Positions 12,917 to 24,350 of a stretch of 64,000 nt of DNA are shown here, in pieces. How positions within the stretch are numbered: the first letter of the stretch is position 1; the number at the start of each line of letters is the position of its first letter. The stretch is from Magnolia sinica (Eukaryota; Streptophyta; Magnoliopsida; Magnoliales; Magnoliaceae), in contig NC_080582.1 of the NCBI RefSeq assembly GCF_029962835.1, positions 76,070,177-76,134,176 of the forward strand, in the 5' to 3' direction. The notes beneath the pieces were generated by a model. It made no database searches. It had not been told where the DNA came from and worked only from the letters and a program-made list of their open reading frames with translations. The position numbers were made by a program, and so were the translations under genes.

Positions 12917-12924
12917 TATAAATA
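12917..12924 (+). promoter_or_regulatory. TATA box of the HSP70 gene
   Basis: TATAAATA lies 157 bp before the ATG at 13081. It is followed by an A/C-rich leader without an upstream ATG, as is common for heat-inducible plant HSP leaders. Confidence 0.75.
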
Positions 12925-13080
12925 TTCCTCCACCGAACCCCGATCCTCTTCAATACAGAATAGAAACGAAACAGAACCAAACGCAATCCAAACAAATCCT
13001 ATTCTCTCAAATCCAATTTCTTTCCTTCTCAAAACAGAACACCCAAACAGAGCTCAAACCTCGTCTTTCAACCTCCATCA

Positions 13081-15048
13081 ATGGCGAAAACAGAGGGCAA
13101 GGCCATCGGCATCGACCTCGGCACGACCTACAGCTGCGTCGGCGTCTGGCAGAACGATCGCGTCGAGATCATCCCCAACGACCAAGGCAATCGTACAACG
13201 CCGTCCTACGTGGCGTTCACTGACACAGAGCGGCTGATCGGCGATGCCGCCAAGAACCAGGTCGCGTTGAATCCGGAGAACACCGTATTCGACGCCAAGC
13301 GCCTCATCGGCCGCCGATTCTCCGACCCGTCGGTTCAGAACGACACGAAACTCTGGCCGTTTAAGGTGATTCCGGGGCCTGGCGACAAGCCGATGATCGT
13401 CGTACGGTATAAGGGCGAGGAGAAGCAGTTCTCGCCGGAGGAGATATCGTCGATGGTGCTGACTAAGATGAAAGAGATCGCTGAGGCTTATTTGGGAATG
13501 ACGATTAAAAACGCGGTGATCACCGTCCCCGCATACTTCAACGATTCGCAGCGGCAGGCGACGAAAGACGCCGGCGTGATTGCGGGTCTGAACGTGATGC
13601 GGATGATCAACGAGCCGACAGCGGCTGCGATCGCCTACGGCCTGGATAAGAAAGCGGCGAGAACAGGGGAGAAGAACGTCTTGATCTTCGATCTCGGCGG
13701 AGGGACGTTTGATGTGTCGCTGCTGACGATCGAAGAGGGGATCTTTGAAGTGAAGGCGACGGCAGGAGATACTCACCTCGGCGGCGAGGATTTCGACAAT
13801 CGGCTGGTGAATCATTTCGTCGCCGAGTTCAAGCGCAAGTACAAGAAGGACATCAGCGGCAGTGCTCGGGCGCTGCGGAGGCTGCGGACAGCTTGCGAAC
13901 GGGCGAAGCGAGCGCTGTCATCGACAACGCAGACGACGATCGAGATCGATTCCCTCTACGAGGGGATTGATTTCTACGCCACCATTACGCGGGCCCGATT
14001 CGAGGAGCTGTGCATGGATTTGTTCCGCAAGTGCATGGATCCCGTAGAGAAATGCCTGCGCGATTCGAAGATCGACAAGAGGCGGGTCGATGAGGTCGTC
14101 CTTGTCGGCGGATCGACTCGCATACCGAAAGTGCAGCAGATGCTGCAGGATTTCTTCAATGGGAAAGAGCTCTGCAAGAGCATCAACCCCGACGAGGCCG
14201 TCGCCTACGGTGCTGCTGTCCAGGCGGCGATTCTCACCGGCGAGGGCGACCAGAAAGTTCAAGATCTCCTCCTCCTTGACGTCACGCCGCTGAGCTTAGG
14301 CCTCGAGACGGCCGGTGGCGTGATGACGACTTTGATTCCTCGAAACACGACGATCCCCACCAAGAAAGAACAGATCTTTTCGACGTATTCCGACAACCAG
14401 CCCGGCGTCTTGATCCAGGTTTATGAAGGTGAGCGGGCTCGTACCAAGGACAACAATCTGCTCGGGAAATTCGAGCTTTCCGGCATCCCGCCGGCCCCGC
14501 GTGGAGTCCCGCAGATCAATGTCTGCTTCGACATTGATGCGAATGGGATTTTGAATGTGTCGGCGGAGGATAAAACGGCCGGCGTGAAGAACAAGATCAC
14601 GATCACGAACGACAAGGGACGGCTGACCAAGGAGGAGATAGAGAAGATGGTGAAGGACGCGGAGCAGTACAAGGCCGAGGATGAAGAGGTGAAGAAGAAG
14701 GTGGAGGCGAAGAACGCGCTCGAGAACTACGCCTACAACATGCGGAATACTGTCCGGGATGAGAAGTTTGCTGGGAAGCTGCCGCCTGGAGATAAGGAGA
14801 GGATCGAGAAGGCTGTGGAAGGGGCGATCGAGTGGTTGGATCGGAATCAGCTGGCGGAGGTGGAGGAGCTGGAGGATAAGCTGAAGGAGCTTGAGGAAGT
14901 GTGTAATCCGATCATTGCGAAGATGTATCAGGGCGGTGCTGATGCTGGTGGACCAGGGATGGGTGGAATGGGCGGTGGTGATATGCCGAGTGGAGGGTAC
15001 GGTGGGTCTGGTGGGTCTGGTGGGCCTAAGATCGAGGAAGTCGATTGA
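13081..15048 (+). CDS. HSP70: Cytosolic heat shock protein 70, intronless
   Basis: ATP-dependent chaperone that binds exposed hydrophobic peptides and works with J-domain proteins and nucleotide exchange factors in cytosol and nucleus. The 655-residue frame is full length. The ATPase signatures are IDLGTTYS (residues 11-18), [14 protein letters not shown] (from 202) and [15 protein letters not shown] (from ~339). The substrate-binding domain and helical lid follow, then a GGM-rich tail and the C-terminal EEVD that docks TPR co-chaperones, which marks the cytosolic class. There is no transit peptide and no HDEL. The start is fixed by the family N-terminus [14 protein letters not shown]. Many constitutive plant HSC70 genes carry one intron near residue 71 (VFDAKRL); it is absent here. 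Lack of introns and the upstream HSE-like site suggest a heat-inducible member. The CDS is clearly more GC-rich than its AT-rich flanks. No truncation or frameshift is seen. Confidence 0.98.
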   Translation: MAKTEGKAIGIDLGTTYSCVGVWQNDRVEIIPNDQGNRTTPSYVAFTDTERLIGDAAKNQVALNPENTVFDAKRLIGRRFSDPSVQNDTKLWPFKVIPGPGDKPMIVVRYKGEEKQFSPEEISSMVLTKMKEIAEAYLGMTIKNAVITVPAYFNDSQRQATKDAGVIAGLNVMRMINEPTAAAIAYGLDKKAARTGEKNVLIFDLGGGTFDVSLLTIEEGIFEVKATAGDTHLGGEDFDNRLVNHFVAEFKRKYKKDISGSARALRRLRTACERAKRALSSTTQTTIEIDSLYEGIDFYATITRARFEELCMDLFRKCMDPVEKCLRDSKIDKRRVDEVVLVGGSTRIPKVQQMLQDFFNGKELCKSINPDEAVAYGAAVQAAILTGEGDQKVQDLLLLDVTPLSLGLETAGGVMTTLIPRNTTIPTKKEQIFSTYSDNQPGVLIQVYEGERARTKDNNLLGKFELSGIPPAPRGVPQINVCFDIDANGILNVSAEDKTAGVKNKITITNDKGRLTKEEIEKMVKDAEQYKAEDEEVKKKVEAKNALENYAYNMRNTVRDEKFAGKLPPGDKERIEKAVEGAIEWLDRNQLAEVEELEDKLKELEEVCNPIIAKMYQGGADAGGPGMGGMGGGDMPSGGYGGSGGSGGPKIEEVD

Positions 15049-15590
15049 AAAGGGATTTGCTGTTTATTGTTGTGGTTTCGGAAGTTGGGCGTGTTTGGCT
15101 GACCCTTATATCGAGTTTTTCTCTTTTTTGGTTTTCGTTTTTTTTTTTTTTTTTAAAAAAAGCTGGCTGTTGTTAGTCGTTTGAAGGCTGGTTGTATAGT
15201 AGAGTTCATGTTTCTTCCTTTACTTCCAATAAGAATAGAAAAGATGTAGTTTTCCAAGAGACTGCGCTGTGTTTGTTTTGGGCGTACGTAAATGTTTGTG
15301 GCGTGTTTGGATGCAAAATTGAATTGGAGTACAATGTAAAAGGCTGTTGCGATTTGCAATTCTATCCGGCAGTGCATCCAAACGTGGCCTGAACTTATTA
15401 ACTCGGCACTCAGGAGTGAGTTGGTGTCCATAGCCCAGATAAAACGGAGTATCAAGTAACTCTCGAGTATACATACAGAAGCATGGTTTAAAGACCTTGG
15501 TGACTCGGACGGAGTATCCAATTAAATATTGAATTGGTCCGGTACAATCTTGAATCCTCGGCCCCGGCCGTCTCTAGCCACGAACGGCAA
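15049..15590 (+). other. HSP70 3' flank
   Basis: A T-rich stretch (15118-15153, ending in a T run then A run) and several AATAAG/AATGTA-type near-upstream elements (15228, 15330) follow the stop codon. A poly(A) site is likely within ~350 bp but cannot be fixed from sequence. No second gene is seen. Confidence 0.4.
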
Positions 15591-15729
15591 CATCTGAGTG
15601 GGGGGCCACCATGATGTATCTGTTTATCCACGCCGTCCATCCATTTTATCTCGGATTATGAGCCCCACGGATCCAATACTAAGTGGGCCACCAAATAGCA
15701 GCGGAGCCCAAAAATAAAGCGGATCCAAT

Positions 15730-16250
15730 GGAAACGGATTGGCTACTCCCCTGCCACCAGCCAATGGCTAGTGTGCTGTTCATCTATTTTTCTAGATAAT
15801 TTTAAAGCATGAGACAAAAAGTGACGTAAATTTCAAGTGCACCACAGTACATAAAACATTGGACGAACGTCAATTATTGAAATGACCGTAAAAGTTATCT
15901 TTGCTTTTTACTGTCATCTAGTTTTGGATAAAGCTGAATTTGTTTTTGCCCTTTTATTAATATCTACGTGTATGTGACATAATATATTAAGCTAATATTT
16001 GTTTTTTTCCCTTCTATTTATGAATACGTCTATATGACCTAATTAATATATTATATGTACAATAAACAGTACGGTGGGCCTAAAGAGGATTTTAACGGTG
16101 GATATACAATCACTATTGTTTGCCTGTGGTGTGATCCCTCTCATTTTTTGGATATGATCAGCATGAATGAAACACATACATCATGGTGGGCGTGCAGAGC
16201 ACCGACCAACAGCCACGGGCTAATGGCAGGGGAGTATCCAATCCGTTTCC
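15730..16250. mobile_element. Complete 521 bp MITE with perfect 9 bp target duplication
   Basis: The left terminus begins GGAAACGGATTGGCTACTCC and the right terminus is its inverted partner (…CCAATCCGTTTCC), with inverted repeats of about 40 bp. The element is flanked on both sides by GGATCCAAT (15721-15729 and 16251-16259). A 9 bp duplication with long inverted repeats points to the Mutator superfamily, non-autonomous. The interior holds the window-wide GTGGGC/CATGATG module and has no coding capacity. Confidence 0.88.
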
Positions 16251-16284
16251 GGATCCAATACTCTTTAAGTGGACCACACCATAC

Positions 16285-16870
16285 AGTAGCGGATTGCCTG
16301 GTGTGCCACACACCGCCGACCTCTGTGGTGTTGACTTCTCCACCTTCTGTGGGCCCAGCATGATGTACATGTTATATCCAGCATGATGTACGTACCATAT
16401 CCGCACTGTCCATCCATTTAGAGAGATCATTTTAATTCATGATCTAAAAAATGAGACATCCAAATCTCATGTGGTGTGAGACGGATCCAAATCTCATGTG
16501 GACCACACCACATAGAGCAGTGGGACGATGATTCCTACCGTTGAAACTTTCTTAGGGCTGATGTTTATTTATTATCCAACCTGTTCATGAAATCAAATAT
16601 CAACAGACCTTGATAAAGGGACAAGACAAATATCAGACTGTTCCAAAACTTGTGGACCCAGATAAATATTAAACCTTAATCCTCACTGTTTTCTTTCTGT
16701 GGTTGGTCTACTTGAGCTTGGATTTTCCTAATACTTGGGCTTATACACTAAATTGATCTCCTAAAATGGATGAACGGTACGGATATACATCATGGTGGAC
16801 CTACGGAACTTGGTGACGTCTACATACCACGGAAGTGGGTCGTCTGCGGCACACTACGCAATCAGCTTCC
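16285..16870. mobile_element. Second MITE of the GGAAGCGGATTG family
   Basis: Left end AGTAGCGGATTGCCTGGTGT and right end (inverted) GGAAGCTGATTGCGTAGTGT pair over ~80 bp, including the GGGCCCAGCATGATGTACATG block and its inverted partner at 16785-16800. Size is 586 bp. No clean target duplication is visible, so it is an older insertion than the one at 15730. Confidence 0.7.
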
Positions 16871-16968
16871 TGCCTACTGACGCTGTACCCGGTATCTCCT
16901 GGACGGTGCTCTGTGGATCGTGTTTTATCCACTCCTTCCATTCACTTTTTCCGGTCATTTCAGGGGAA

Positions 16969-17100
16969 ATTAAAAAAAAAAAAAAAAAAAAAGTAGGCTA
17001 AAATTTCATGTGGACCACACTTATGACCTGGGCAAATTTTAAAAAAAAAAAAAAAAAAGTAGGCTAAAATTTCGTGTGGACCACACTTATGAAAATAGTG
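16969..17100. repeat. 66 bp tandem duplication with A runs
   Basis: A run of about 20 adenines followed by AGTAGGCTAAAATTTC and GTGGACCACACTTATGA occurs twice, with the AGTAGG blocks at 16992 and 17058. The copies differ at one base in the shared block. It lies in MITE-derived sequence (GGACCACAC module). Confidence 0.8.
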
Positions 17101-17295
17101 GTGACTGAGCACCCACTATTAAAAATTAAAACTTTGCAAGGGTCACAAGTTTTGGATGAATCTAATATTTGTGTTTTAAATCACCACTTTTTTCTTGTGG
17201 TGTGGTCCACCTGAGATTTGGATCTACCTCATTTTTTTAAACTATTTCTTAAAATGATCCTGAAAAAGCATACGAAGATAAATGTCCACAGAGTA

Positions 17296-17834
17296 GGGCA
17301 ACAATAGTAGGCGGTCCACCTCAGGCGGGAGCGGATTATGTCTTACCCGGGATTGGAAGTTAAATCCCCGGATTGTCCGGGCGTGCCAAACAGAGTCGGT
17401 GATTCGATCCCAATCCCATGGATCTTAAGACAATCCACTGACAGCACCATCATTACCTTTAAATCCCATCCAATCCACCTTAATCCGTTCAAATTTGCCT
17501 GGGACATGTTTGGTTCAAGGGATTGGAAGGGATGGAAAGGTTTAATCCCGGGATTGGCCAGGCATGCCAAACTGACTGGATACAGCAATCCAGGGATACA
17601 GCAATCCCATAGATACCAAGACAATCCACTGACAACACCATCATTACCTAGAAATCCATGCCATCCACCTTAATACCATTCAATCCCTTCCAATCCACCC
17701 ATCATTACCTAGAAATCCATGCCATCCACCCTAATACCATTCAATCCCTTTCAATCCACCCGGGCAAATGGGCCCTAAGGGCAGCAATAGTAGGCGGTCC
17801 ACCTCAGGCGGGAGCGGATTATGTCTTACCCGGG
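17296..17834. repeat. 56 bp direct repeat flanking Tourist-like sequence
   Basis: A 56 bp block (17296-17351) containing TAGTAGGCGGTCCACCTCAG and GAGCGGATTATG recurs at 17779-17834 with one difference. Between them is sequence rich in GGGATTGGA, CCAATCC and CAATCCACTGAC. This resembles the Tourist-like element at 46824-47176 and includes a further internal duplication of the ATTACCTAGAAATCCATGCC block (17644 and 17704). Confidence 0.75.
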
Positions 17835-18312
17835 TAAACAGCTTAGTGGGTGTTACCCCTACCGTAGGGTCCACCTCGATGATTTGTTGTATATCCACTC
17901 TGTCCATGCCTTTCTATAGCCAATTTTAGGACAGGTTACAAAAAATTATACAAATCTAAATCTCACATTCACCACACTAAGGAAACAATGGTGATTAAGT
18001 GCCTCAACACTAAAAAGTAAGGTTTTCTTAATGTTTATTTGCAATTCAACCTGTTGATAATGTCAAGAACTAAATGAAGGGAAAAATATAAATACCAGAT
18101 TAATCTAAAACTTTTGTAATATGTGGAAAGTTTTTAATAGTTATTCATCATTGTTTCTATTGAAATGATCCACTGAGATTTGATTCTTCTTATGATTTGG
18201 GATCGCATCCTAAAATGAAATGGAAAAACAAATTGATGGCATGGATATATAAATAATACATCAAGTAGGCCTCACGTGATTAGGGTAACACCCACCAAGT
18301 TGTTTCCCGGGT
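17835..18312. mobile_element. MITE with TGGGTGTTACCC termini
   Basis: The left end reads AACAGCTTAGTGGGTGTTACC and the inverted right end reads AACAACTTGGTGGGTGTTACC. The interior carries GGGTCCACCTCGATG and its inverted partner near 18260. Size is ~480 bp with no coding frame. The terminal sequence differs from the GGAAGCGGATTG family, so this is a separate MITE family sharing the same internal module. Confidence 0.75.
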
Positions 18313-18329
18313 AACAGCTAATCCGCTCC

Positions 18330-19367
18330 CTCCTTGGGCGTCGGTAAGAAGGACAGTTTGATTAAGTCATGCAGATGCATGACCATGATCAATTTTGAGT
18401 CTGGGACCAACAATAGAGGTTCCTTTAAATGAAAATAGAGGTTCCCCTGATTGACTCCTGTCTGATGGGGGACCACCTACGTAAAAGTGGTGACCTTTTT
18501 ATTTTTATTTGCTACACACGCACTCATGCCACAGTATGATCTCACTATAGTTGGTACTCAAACCCATGACCTTGTATTGAAAATCTTGTGTGTTTACCAT
18601 CGAGGACCTAAAAACCTGTAGTTTTAAATTTATATGAACTCGCCTATTCAAAATGCATGCAAAAAAATACAAAGGATCTTAAGCGAGTAAAGAAATCCAT
18701 TAAAGATTTCGATGTTTTGACAACCTTCAAAAGGAGATTGTCTTTCTTTTATATTTATATTTGATCTTCATTTTATCGAATGTACCGGGTCTATTCAAAT
18801 GTTAATAGAATTGACATTATTTTAACTTTCTTTTTATATATTTGTCTATCTTTATCTCTGCCACTTTTTTTCAAATTATATACATGTTGATCATAACCAA
18901 TGGTCAATTTGGTAGTTGGATTATGAATTTGAACAATGTAATCATTTCAGCATCAGGGTTAAATCGAACACTGAATTCAAATATGGCTTTGATTTGCCTA
19001 CATGGAATTTAAATGCAAGACCTCGACTAGCGTGTGACCTTGGCCGAATAGCACAAACAGTCATGTATTTTTCAAATTAATACTTCAAACATTTTCTCTA
19101 TCTTAGAGAGAAATAAATGTTGATAAAATGTAGCACCCTATGCGGGCACTAACTTTATGGTATGCTACTTGGCATCGATTGTTTCTTCTTGACAAGGTAA
19201 TCGTTCCCTTAATGCCCACGTACCAATAAATGTCAGTAGTGGGTGAATCACCTACCAACATGACTTAGGTTGATGAGCCTATTTATACGTGTTTTCCTTC
19301 AGCTGATAGTTGATTTTGTGAAATCTTATGTCCTTGATTTTCTTTCACTCACTTAATTGTTATCATC
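18330..19367. other. AT-rich spacer without recognisable feature
   Basis: I see no terminal repeats, no RNA gene and no coding frame of note. Sequence just before 19368 may be upstream sequence of the decayed frame that follows. Confidence 0.4.
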
Positions 19368-20121
19368 ATGTCTCCTTTTCTAGACAATTTGTTTATAAAC
19401 AACAAGGCTCTAGATAGGCCTTCTAAGCTTATGGAGGCCAACACTCTACTATCTACTTTGTTAGCCATGGACTCAGATACTATCAACAAATCTGAATATG
19501 TATTTGATATCATTCATTCATTCTAATGTTTAATAGATTCGACTATTTCTAATCTTATTTTGCAGGATGTTTTGCATACCGTGAAGTGTATGTCTCAAGA
19601 GTATGACTTTACTAGTAGGGAATGTGAATGTTTAAGTTAGGTTCTTTCTGATAAAGAGATGTATATGCTTGAGACAAATCTTTTATCAGAGAAATACGAG
19701 CAAACTTGCTCTAAAGTCATTATCCAGCATCATCAGTATCACCTTATAGAGAGTAAACTGAAAATATGTTTATGTGAGCTAGAGGACTTTGACAAAAACG
19801 TCCACTTGGATTGGGTTTTCTTCTTTGCTCGAGGAGTCATTGATTCTAATCATTTTTAATTATCCATCAGCACTATTTTTGTCAAATATTAAACAGAGGC
19901 AAAGAAGAATAAAGAAATGCTTGAAGAGGCCGAAACTACTGTTATAATCATTAGATGTCGCATTGACATTGTCTTAAAATTTCTTGATAAGGTTTACAAT
20001 GAAAGAGGATTTTAGAAGACCAACTGGGCAACTCATAATAGGACCATTTATGAGGTTTTAGATCGCTATGCCCACCTTTAGGTAGAATGCGCCCAAATTA
20101 ACAATGGTCATTCGACCATTT
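19368..20121 (+). pseudogene. Decayed reading frame of unknown family, about 240 codons
   Basis: A single frame opens with ATG at 19368 and can be read to about 20081-20121 without frameshift, interrupted only by stop codons (19524, one near 19638, 19857, one near 19892, one near 20013, then 20079). The conceptual product is polar with E/K-rich stretches (for example KKNKEMLEEAE) suggesting coiled-coil segments. I do not recognise a family; a transposon gag or accessory protein is possible. Stops of TAA/TAG type in a preserved frame look like substitution-only decay. Flanked by MITEs on the right and AT-rich DNA on the left. Confidence 0.5.
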
Positions 20122-20446
20122 AAATGAACTTGTTACAACTATAGTTTTGAACGGCAAAAGTATGTTTTATTTCATTTTACTTTTTTTTTTTAATAACTAT
20201 GAACATATTAACTATAGTTCGGTCATATATCTCTCGTTATCTATGATAGCCACTACCTTATTTCAACTTCTAACTTTGTTGTTACTCATACTTTTGATGA
20301 ATTAATAGTCGAAATGTCATATTACAGCCATAATTATTTACATTAAATGCTCCGCAAGGTAAAACCTTTTGACTTTCTGAAGCGATTGTTAAAGAAACAA
20401 GGAATTATACTTGAGAATCGAGAAGGTATCATGCATCATTTATTAG

Positions 20447-21061
20447 AGAAGCAGATTGACTGGTGTACCGCACACTAGCGATATGGTTGGTGTGGGTACG
20501 TGTCTTGCGAAGACGAGCATTGGAGGTCCTCGAGCTCCGAGTTGTACGAACGGTTCAAAGGCGATCAAAGTTACATGACCCCAAAATGATGTATTTATTA
20601 TATCCACACCGTTCATCCATTTTTTTAGATCATATTAGAGCATGATACCAAAAATGACTAGTTTCCAAAGCTTAAGTGGACCACACTAGAAATAGTAGTG
20701 GGACAATGATTCTCTAAAACATTCGTAGGGCCCACCATATCGTTTATTTTCCATCCAATGTGTTCATAAGGTCACAAAGACCTAGATGAAGAGGAAAAAC
20801 AAATATCATATTAATCAAAAACTTTTGTGACCCCCGAAAGGGTTTCAATGGAAGACAGACTAATCCCCCATAGTTTTTTGCAGTGTGGTTCACTTGATCT
20901 TTGTATCTGTCTTACTTTTTTGTTCAAGCTTTAGTACGAGCTTCCCAAATGAAAGGACGGTTGGGATATAACACATACCTCATGATGGGACCCACAGAAC
21001 TTGGTGACCTCAACACAACAGCTAGATCGGTGATGTGTGGTACACTAGCCAATCCGCTTCC
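20447..21061. mobile_element. 615 bp MITE, GGAAGCGGATTG family
   Basis: Left terminus AGAAGCAGATTGACTGGTGT and inverted right terminus GGAAGCGGATTGGCTAGTGT pair well, and the pairing extends into the GTACCRCACA block. Flanks CATTTATTAG and CATTACTAG may be a decayed 9 bp target duplication. The interior contains the GGGCCCACCATATCGTTTAT and CATAAGGTCACAAAGACC blocks that are amplified at 1415-1800. No coding capacity. Confidence 0.75.
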
Positions 21062-23361
21062 CATTACTAGCACATCGCATTAAATGTAGCATCATACTTA
21101 AAGGGCGTTTCGCGAAGGGTATTGGATGAGATTAGGTGTAATAGAATTGTATTTTGTCTCATACAAATTTCATCTAGCATATAAGGAGGATGAGAAAGGT
21201 TGAAATTAGGTGGGACGGAATTACATTTGGTCCCATGAAATTGCATTTTATCTCATGCAGGATTTCCATGGATTCTGAAATCCACTACACATGTGGGCTT
21301 TGAAAAATCTCATAACAGGTGTCAAAATGAACTTGATCTTAATTAACAGTACACGCCTAATGATCACGGCCCAATTTTAGAAGAAATGTGTAGTCAAGAC
21401 GGTCGAATGATTGAAAACAATTTGATGGTTGATTGATGGTGGAAAAAGCCTAAATATGAAAGTTTACATTTTGAGCCAAAATAAATGAATTGGCTCTAAA
21501 GTGGTCAACATTCAACGGTGTAAGATAATAGATCGAGGTCTAAATTTTGTATGATCTCATAGTCATATCAGGCTAAACTATGATCCAATTTTAAACTGCA
21601 ATGGAAGGAAGGAAGTTGGTAAATCGAAAGGTCCATATTTAAAAAGAGTTGATAAGCTTAAAACGTAAAACTTCACATAAGGAAAAGCCTACCAAGGTGG
21701 GTTCTCACATTTCATGATCTGTCCATACAATGAGCAATTCAAGTAATTCGTATGAAAGAAAATATTCTACTATGACTACTTACAAACTTTCTTTACTTAA
21801 TGGATACCAAAATCAAGGGTTAAGGGGTTGATTTGTCGATTGGACCACTTACACTATGATTTAATGGCTGAAATTCGATCTTTATGATTTATTTTTTTAT
21901 TATAGATAGACATGTGATAAAGTTTCACATCAAATGGATCATGAAAACCTTGTGATCCATAATTTAAGGGTTTATGTTAATGTCATTTTCATAATTATTG
22001 TTGATCTAATAGATTTGGAAAATCTAATTGTTTTACATAGTCATAGGCATGTTTCTAAGTAATTCTTACAAAAGAAATCATATCTAAATCATTATGAATA
22101 AAGAGTTATTTACCAAATAAATTAAAATTCTCATTAATTAAAAGAATTTATATATACCAAATAACATAATGGATAGTCAGATGACATGTTAAAAATAATA
22201 AAACTTGATAGTTAGTGTCCTGACTATATATGTAGGTGGATGTAGTTTTGTAAACGGATGAACACAAGGTGGATTTTTAGAGTGATCAAAAGGTAGGACA
22301 TATATACCGTTAGATTCAAGTAGCTTGTTCACTTGTGTATACTCCTCATATTGTAGTTCCGATGGTAGGTTTAGCATATAATCATAAGTAGTGAACAAGA
22401 TAAACGGATTAGAATCTCAATTTGATATGCATACGAGCAGATGCAAAGATCAAGTAGTTAATTTACTATGATCGGGTGGTCCAAAATCAAAGTAGACGGT
22501 CAAATATCTTTATCTAGCGATGAATAGTTGACTGAACAATTGGTTATGATAGACAAGTGAAAATACTTGGATATATGTTAATCTTGTCTTAAAAATCAAT
22601 ATTTGGATGACTTGATTTATGGATGAAGATTATTCTTAACGGCCAGATTCAGATTAAAGAATAGATGTAAGGTTTAGATAGGCTACATTGGTGATATACA
22701 CATATATATACTAAATTAAATTTCTTGATAACACTCGAGAACTTTCAATACTCGAGTATTGAAAAATTTAAGCTGTTACACTTACACTTACAAAGCTTAA
22801 TATATTCACTATCATAAAAACTCCATTGTTCTGCATTTTCAAATCCCTCCCACAAAACCTAAAGTCATTAATGATGTATCTCTTAAATATCCTTAAAATA
22901 AAGTTAGGACCTCGAGCTAGGCTTCTAATTTCTTTCGAAATCTAATAATTCTTAACATAGTCTACGTGCTTCCCAAGTCAATATAGAAACTTCTCATTGT
23001 AGATGCATCGTATGAGCCTTGGTGCTCTTTGGGGCATCTCCTCCTTAATTACTCTCAAGTGTTCACTGCATTTTATTCAATTCAATGAATAAGTTGTAAA
23101 CTAATACGATTATTCTTTTCAAATTAAGTTTTAAATAAATAATTCTTACTTTATGAATAGGTTGACCGCTTCGGTATTGAACAACACATAAATATATGCT
23201 TGTCTTCTATCAATGCATTCGATAACAAATATGTCAATATTTTTTAATGGACGTCCCACCCTCACCTCCCCAAAGTTCTCATTTTGAATTGGTCTATTAA
23301 ATCTTGTCTCAATACTATACAAGTATCGAGAGCAGAATATTAGGCATTCTTCTATTAGGTA
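21062..23361. other. No supportable gene; AT-rich intergenic DNA
   Basis: The tract contains scattered GGTGGGACGGAATTACA-type fragments near 21200 and long A/T-rich stretches. No frame longer than about 75 codons and no family resemblance. I could not pair terminal repeats. Confidence 0.45.
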
Positions 23362-24117
23362 TGTAAGGCCCATATCCTAGTTCGTACCATTTCGCAGACT
23401 CTCGCGATCATTCTGGTCAAATTTTGTCAAACCGTGACCTGTAATCGGCATTTACGCGTGACCCTAAGTTGCATCCTGTAATTTTAAGTCGGCTCGACTC
23501 GAAACTTGTACCATTGCGATTGCACTGTTGTCGTAGTTCCAACGCCGTGTCTCACGCGTCGATGCGATACCCGGGCTAGGAGTTGTGAGCCCGCGTATAT
23601 TTCGAGAAAATGCCGCGCTTTATGAATCTCGAGAGAATCTTTACAATCAATCACATCAATCATAAGTCAAGTACAACCCATCACTCACTCATACCTCTCT
23701 CTTCACCAAGTCAACAACACCTATACCTAATCATTCCCTTCTTACCAAAAGTCAAAAGAAACTATACCCTTCATCCCATTTCCCTTACAACAACCCATCC
23801 TCTCTCTCATTTTTTCACTCCATCCCAAGTACCAAGGGAGCATCCAACGTCCAAGCTTTTCAAGTCAAACCCAAGTGTGGCCCACTTCCCTACCCCAATC
23901 TCCCATCTTAGCCGTCCAATCTTCATCATCCTCCATCAAGATCGAAGCCAAGGAGCCTAGGAATTCAAGGAGCTAAAGAAGGAGACCAATAGGTGGGTGA
24001 TCTTAGAATTTTCTCTGTTGATTTCTATTTGTGGGCCCACTTATGGTGGGACCCACTTGATATATGCTTTATATTGAGTGTAGGGAGGGCCCATAGTGGC
24101 GGGGTCCCTTCCTTTTA

Positions 24118-24167
<50 letters not shown>

Positions 24168-24350
24168 CCCTTCATTTTATGGTGATGATGAGGCCTTGTG
24201 GCCCACCCGAATGGACCCCACCATGAAGTATGTATTTTATCCAGGCCATCCACCAAGTGGGCCCACATAGGTGGTGAAATCCCACTACGGCGTGAGTGTG
24301 ATGGTGTATTTTATTTGGTATAGTCCTATTCACCCCCCCCCCCCCCCCCT
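23362..24350 (-). mobile_element. Fragment of the large LTR-type element (3' end, minus orientation)
   Basis: Starts with TGTAAGGCCCATATCC, matching the TGTAAGGCCCGTATCTTAGC end at 28358. It is colinear with 28358 to ~29100, including GAGAGAATCT (23631), the CCCACTTGATATATG region, GGGCCCATAGTGGCGGGG and a 44 bp CT microsatellite (24122-24165). Homology fades after ~24270 and a run of 17 C residues (24333-24349) marks the end. The remaining ~4.7 kb is absent, so it is a truncated copy. Confidence 0.7.

Noticed and set aside
13078..13815. 245-codon open frame on the minus strand within HSP70
   Set aside because: Exact antisense of a GC-rich, codon-biased HSP70 frame; such shadow frames are common opposite HSP70 genes. 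No domain, no promoter, no independent evidence.
13918..14262. 114-codon minus-strand frame within HSP70
   Set aside because: Also a shadow of the HSP70 codon pattern.
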